From contig CAJUDC010000116.1 in NCBI GenBank assembly GCA_910584955.1, positions 1 through 8,242 on the forward strand: a stretch of 8,242 nt of DNA, written 5' to 3'. A program made the position numbers and the translations under genes. Of this stretch, positions 6,495-8,242 are shown one piece after another (position 1 is the first letter of the stretch; each line of letters starts with the position of its first letter). Origin of the DNA: an uncultured Paraprevotella sp. Lineage in GTDB: Bacteria; Bacteroidota; Bacteroidia; Bacteroidales; Bacteroidaceae. The notes under the pieces are model-generated. The model made no database searches, was not told where the DNA came from, and was given only the letters and a program-made list of their open reading frames with translations.

Positions 6495-7664
6495 ATGAGC
6501 AGTAATCAACGGTACATGCAACGCGGCGTTTCGGCAGCCAAAGAAGATGTGCACAATGCCATCAAAAACATTGATAAAGGTATCTTTCCGCAAGCTTTTT
6601 GCAAAATCATTCCCGACATTTTGGGCGGTGATCCCGAATATTGCAATATCATGCATGCGGACGGAGCGGGCACTAAATCTTCTTTGGCTTACCTTTATTG
6701 GAAAGAAACCGGTGATTTATCGGTATGGAAAGGTATCGCACAAGATGCGCTGATCATGAATACGGATGATTTACTGTGTGTAGGAGCCGTAGACAACATC
6801 TTGGTATCTTCCACTATCGGACGCAATAAAATGCTGGTTCCGGGGGAAGTAATCAGTGCCATCATCAACGGGACTGACGAATTGCTCACCGAGATGCGCA
6901 AGATGGGTATCGGCATTTACGCTACAGGAGGAGAAACGGCGGACGTTGGCGACCTTGTACGCACCGTGATTGTAGACTCTACCGTAACCTGCCGTATGAA
7001 AAGAAGCGATGTCATCAACAACGCCAACATCCGGCCGGGTGATGTGATCGTAGGATTAAGCAGTTCGGGACAAGCTACGTACGAAAAAGAATACAACGGA
7101 GGTATGGGTAGTAACGGACTTACCAGCGCACGACACGACGTATTCTCCAAATACCTGGCCGAGAAATATCCGGAAAGCTACGACAAAGCCGTACCGGAAG
7201 AGTTGGTTTACAGCGGGCATTACCGACTGACCGATACGAAAGACGACATACCGGTAAACATCGGTAAATTGGTTCTTTCCCCCACCCGCACCTACGCTCC
7301 TGTAGTCAAAAAGCTCCTCGATCGGATGCGCCCCGAAATTCACGGCATGGTACATTGCACCGGGGGAGCACAAACCAAAGTATTACATTTCGTAAACGAC
7401 AACTGCCGGGTGATCAAAGACAATATGTTCCCCGTACCTCCCCTCTTCCGAATTATCGCAGAAGAAAGCGGAACCGACTGGGCCGAGATGTATAAAGTGT
7501 TCAACATGGGACACCGGCTGGAAGTATACGTTTCACCGGAACAAGCCGAACAGGTAATTGCCATCAGCCAAAGTTTCAACATAGAGGCCCAGGTAATAGG
7601 CCGCATTGAGGAAGGTCCCCGTTCGTTAACCATACAAAGTGAGTTCGGCACATTCAACTATTAA
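6495..7664 (+). CDS. purM: AIR synthase / phosphoribosylformylglycinamidine cyclo-ligase, divergent PurM
   Basis: Complete 389-residue protein of the PurM/PurL ATP-binding superfamily. PurM closes the imidazole ring, turning FGAM into AIR with ATP, in purine synthesis. Motifs with PurM counterparts: HADGAGTK (54-61, usual DGVGTK), MNTDDLLCVGA (88-98, usual NDLVVQGA), ATGGETAD (143-150, usual GGETAE), GLSSSG (187-192), GSNGLTSAR (205-213), LSPTRTYAP (261-269), GMVHCTGG (284-291) and EMYKVFNMGHRLEV (331-344). It is longer than the usual 345 or so residues. About twelve extra residues lie between SSG and SNG, where ordinary PurM has the short SSGxxSNG. The role as the purine enzyme is likely but inferred; a related AIR-synthase-like function cannot be excluded. 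It has its own promoter, and prfA follows after 7 bp. Confidence 0.87.
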   Translation: MSSNQRYMQRGVSAAKEDVHNAIKNIDKGIFPQAFCKIIPDILGGDPEYCNIMHADGAGTKSSLAYLYWKETGDLSVWKGIAQDALIMNTDDLLCVGAVDNILVSSTIGRNKMLVPGEVISAIINGTDELLTEMRKMGIGIYATGGETADVGDLVRTVIVDSTVTCRMKRSDVINNANIRPGDVIVGLSSSGQATYEKEYNGGMGSNGLTSARHDVFSKYLAEKYPESYDKAVPEELVYSGHYRLTDTKDDIPVNIGKLVLSPTRTYAPVVKKLLDRMRPEIHGMVHCTGGAQTKVLHFVNDNCRVIKDNMFPVPPLFRIIAEESGTDWAEMYKVFNMGHRLEVYVSPEQAEQVIAISQSFNIEAQVIGRIEEGPRSLTIQSEFGTFNY

Positions 7665-7671
7665 TATCGAA

Positions 7672-8242
7672 ATGGCGGAAAACAACAGTTTACTAGACAA
7701 ATTGGAAGGTTTGGTGAGCCGATATGAAGAAGTAAGCACGCTCATCACCGATCCGAATGTAATCAACGATCAAAAACGCTATGTGAAGTTAACCAAGGAA
7801 TACAAGGACTTGGGCGACATCATGAAAGCACGCGAAGAATACATTGCATGTCTGCGCAACGCAAACGATGCCAAGGAACTCATCACGAGCGAAGACGACC
7901 CGGAAATGAAAGAAATGGCACGCGAAGAACTGGCCGGTGCGGAAAAACGGATTCCTGAAATAGAAGAAGAAATAAAACTATTGCTGGTCCCCGCCGACCC
8001 GGAAGACGACAAGAACGTCATCATGGAGATCCGGGGCGGCACGGGGGGCGATGAAGCTGCTTTATTTGCCGGCGATCTGTTCCGAATGTACTCGAAATAC
8101 TGCGAAACCAAAGGTTGGAAAATTGCCGTGTCAAGCTACAGCGAAGGAGCGGCGGGCGGTTTCAAAGAAATTATTTTCAGTGTGACCGGCGAAAAAGTGT
8201 ACGGCACCATGAAATATGAATCCGGTGTGCACCGTGTACAAC
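7672..8242 (+). CDS. prfA: peptide chain release factor 1 (N-terminal part, cut by window edge)
   Basis: An open frame from ATG 7672 runs to the right edge with no stop, giving 190 residues plus one base. RF1 recognises UAA and UAG stop codons on the ribosome and triggers release of the finished protein. The N-terminal helical domain (about 1-105) is followed by the start of the release-factor core, MEIRGGTGGDEAALFAGDLF (118-137), and ESGVHRVQ (183-190). IRGGTGGDEA and the preceding LLLVPADPEDD are RF1-like; RF2 usually has a GAGGTEA form here. The stop-codon-recognising PxT motif and the catalytic GGQ motif would lie beyond the window, so these cannot be checked. The seven-base gap after purM suggests co-transcription from the purM promoter. 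No internal frameshift signal is seen, which also argues against RF2. Confidence 0.95.
   Translation, partial: MAENNSLLDKLEGLVSRYEEVSTLITDPNVINDQKRYVKLTKEYKDLGDIMKAREEYIACLRNANDAKELITSEDDPEMKEMAREELAGAEKRIPEIEEEIKLLLVPADPEDDKNVIMEIRGGTGGDEAALFAGDLFRMYSKYCETKGWKIAVSSYSEGAAGGFKEIIFSVTGEKVYGTMKYESGVHRVQ

Overview
This window looks like ordinary chromosomal DNA from a member of the Bacteroidota, most likely order Bacteroidales. Three things point there. Two intergenic gaps carry good matches to the Bacteroidetes promoter pattern (a TTG or TTTG -33 element about 19-20 bp before TAnnTTTG). Starts are preceded by A/T-rich stretches rather than clear Shine-Dalgarno sequences. The proteins resemble Bacteroidales versions (long-form PurC, divergent PurM, MenG-type methyltransferase). 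I cannot name the genus from sequence alone. All nine genes read on the + strand and none is broken; the last runs off the right edge.

Layout. Positions 1-147 hold the possible tail of an upstream transcription unit (a hairpin plus T-run) and a candidate promoter for a phoH-family ATPase gene (148-1173). After a 46-bp gap comes a very tight run: purC (1220-2167), ubiE/menG (2167-2901, sharing one base with purC), aroE (2913-3659), a membrane-anchored alpha/beta hydrolase (3656-4675, ATGA overlap with aroE) and a TPM-domain membrane protein with a zinc ribbon and Gly/Phe-rich tail (4678-5607). A strong intrinsic terminator (5609-5645) closes this unit. A 234-bp gap then holds a small dyad and a well-formed promoter driving a LemA-family lipoprotein (5842-6429). 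A second well-formed promoter (6437-6468) drives a purM-like AIR synthase gene (6495-7664). Seven bases later starts prfA (7672 to the edge), which is cut before its GGQ region.

How the genes work together. PurC and PurM are two steps of de novo purine synthesis, AroE is the fourth step-type reaction of the shikimate route, and MenG finishes menaquinone, whose ring derives from chorismate. RF1 terminates translation, and the PhoH-like protein is probably an RNA-linked ATPase. The TPM protein and LemA belong to families often found side by side and may act together at the envelope. Here they are adjacent but separated by a terminator and a promoter.

I found no mobile element, CRISPR array, rRNA, tRNA or convincing undescribed system. 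The points most worth a second look are the TPM/zinc-ribbon/glycine-tail protein beside LemA, the divergent PurM with an enlarged loop, the membrane-anchored hydrolase of unknown substrate in the same operon, and the dyad with alternative pairing upstream of lemA.
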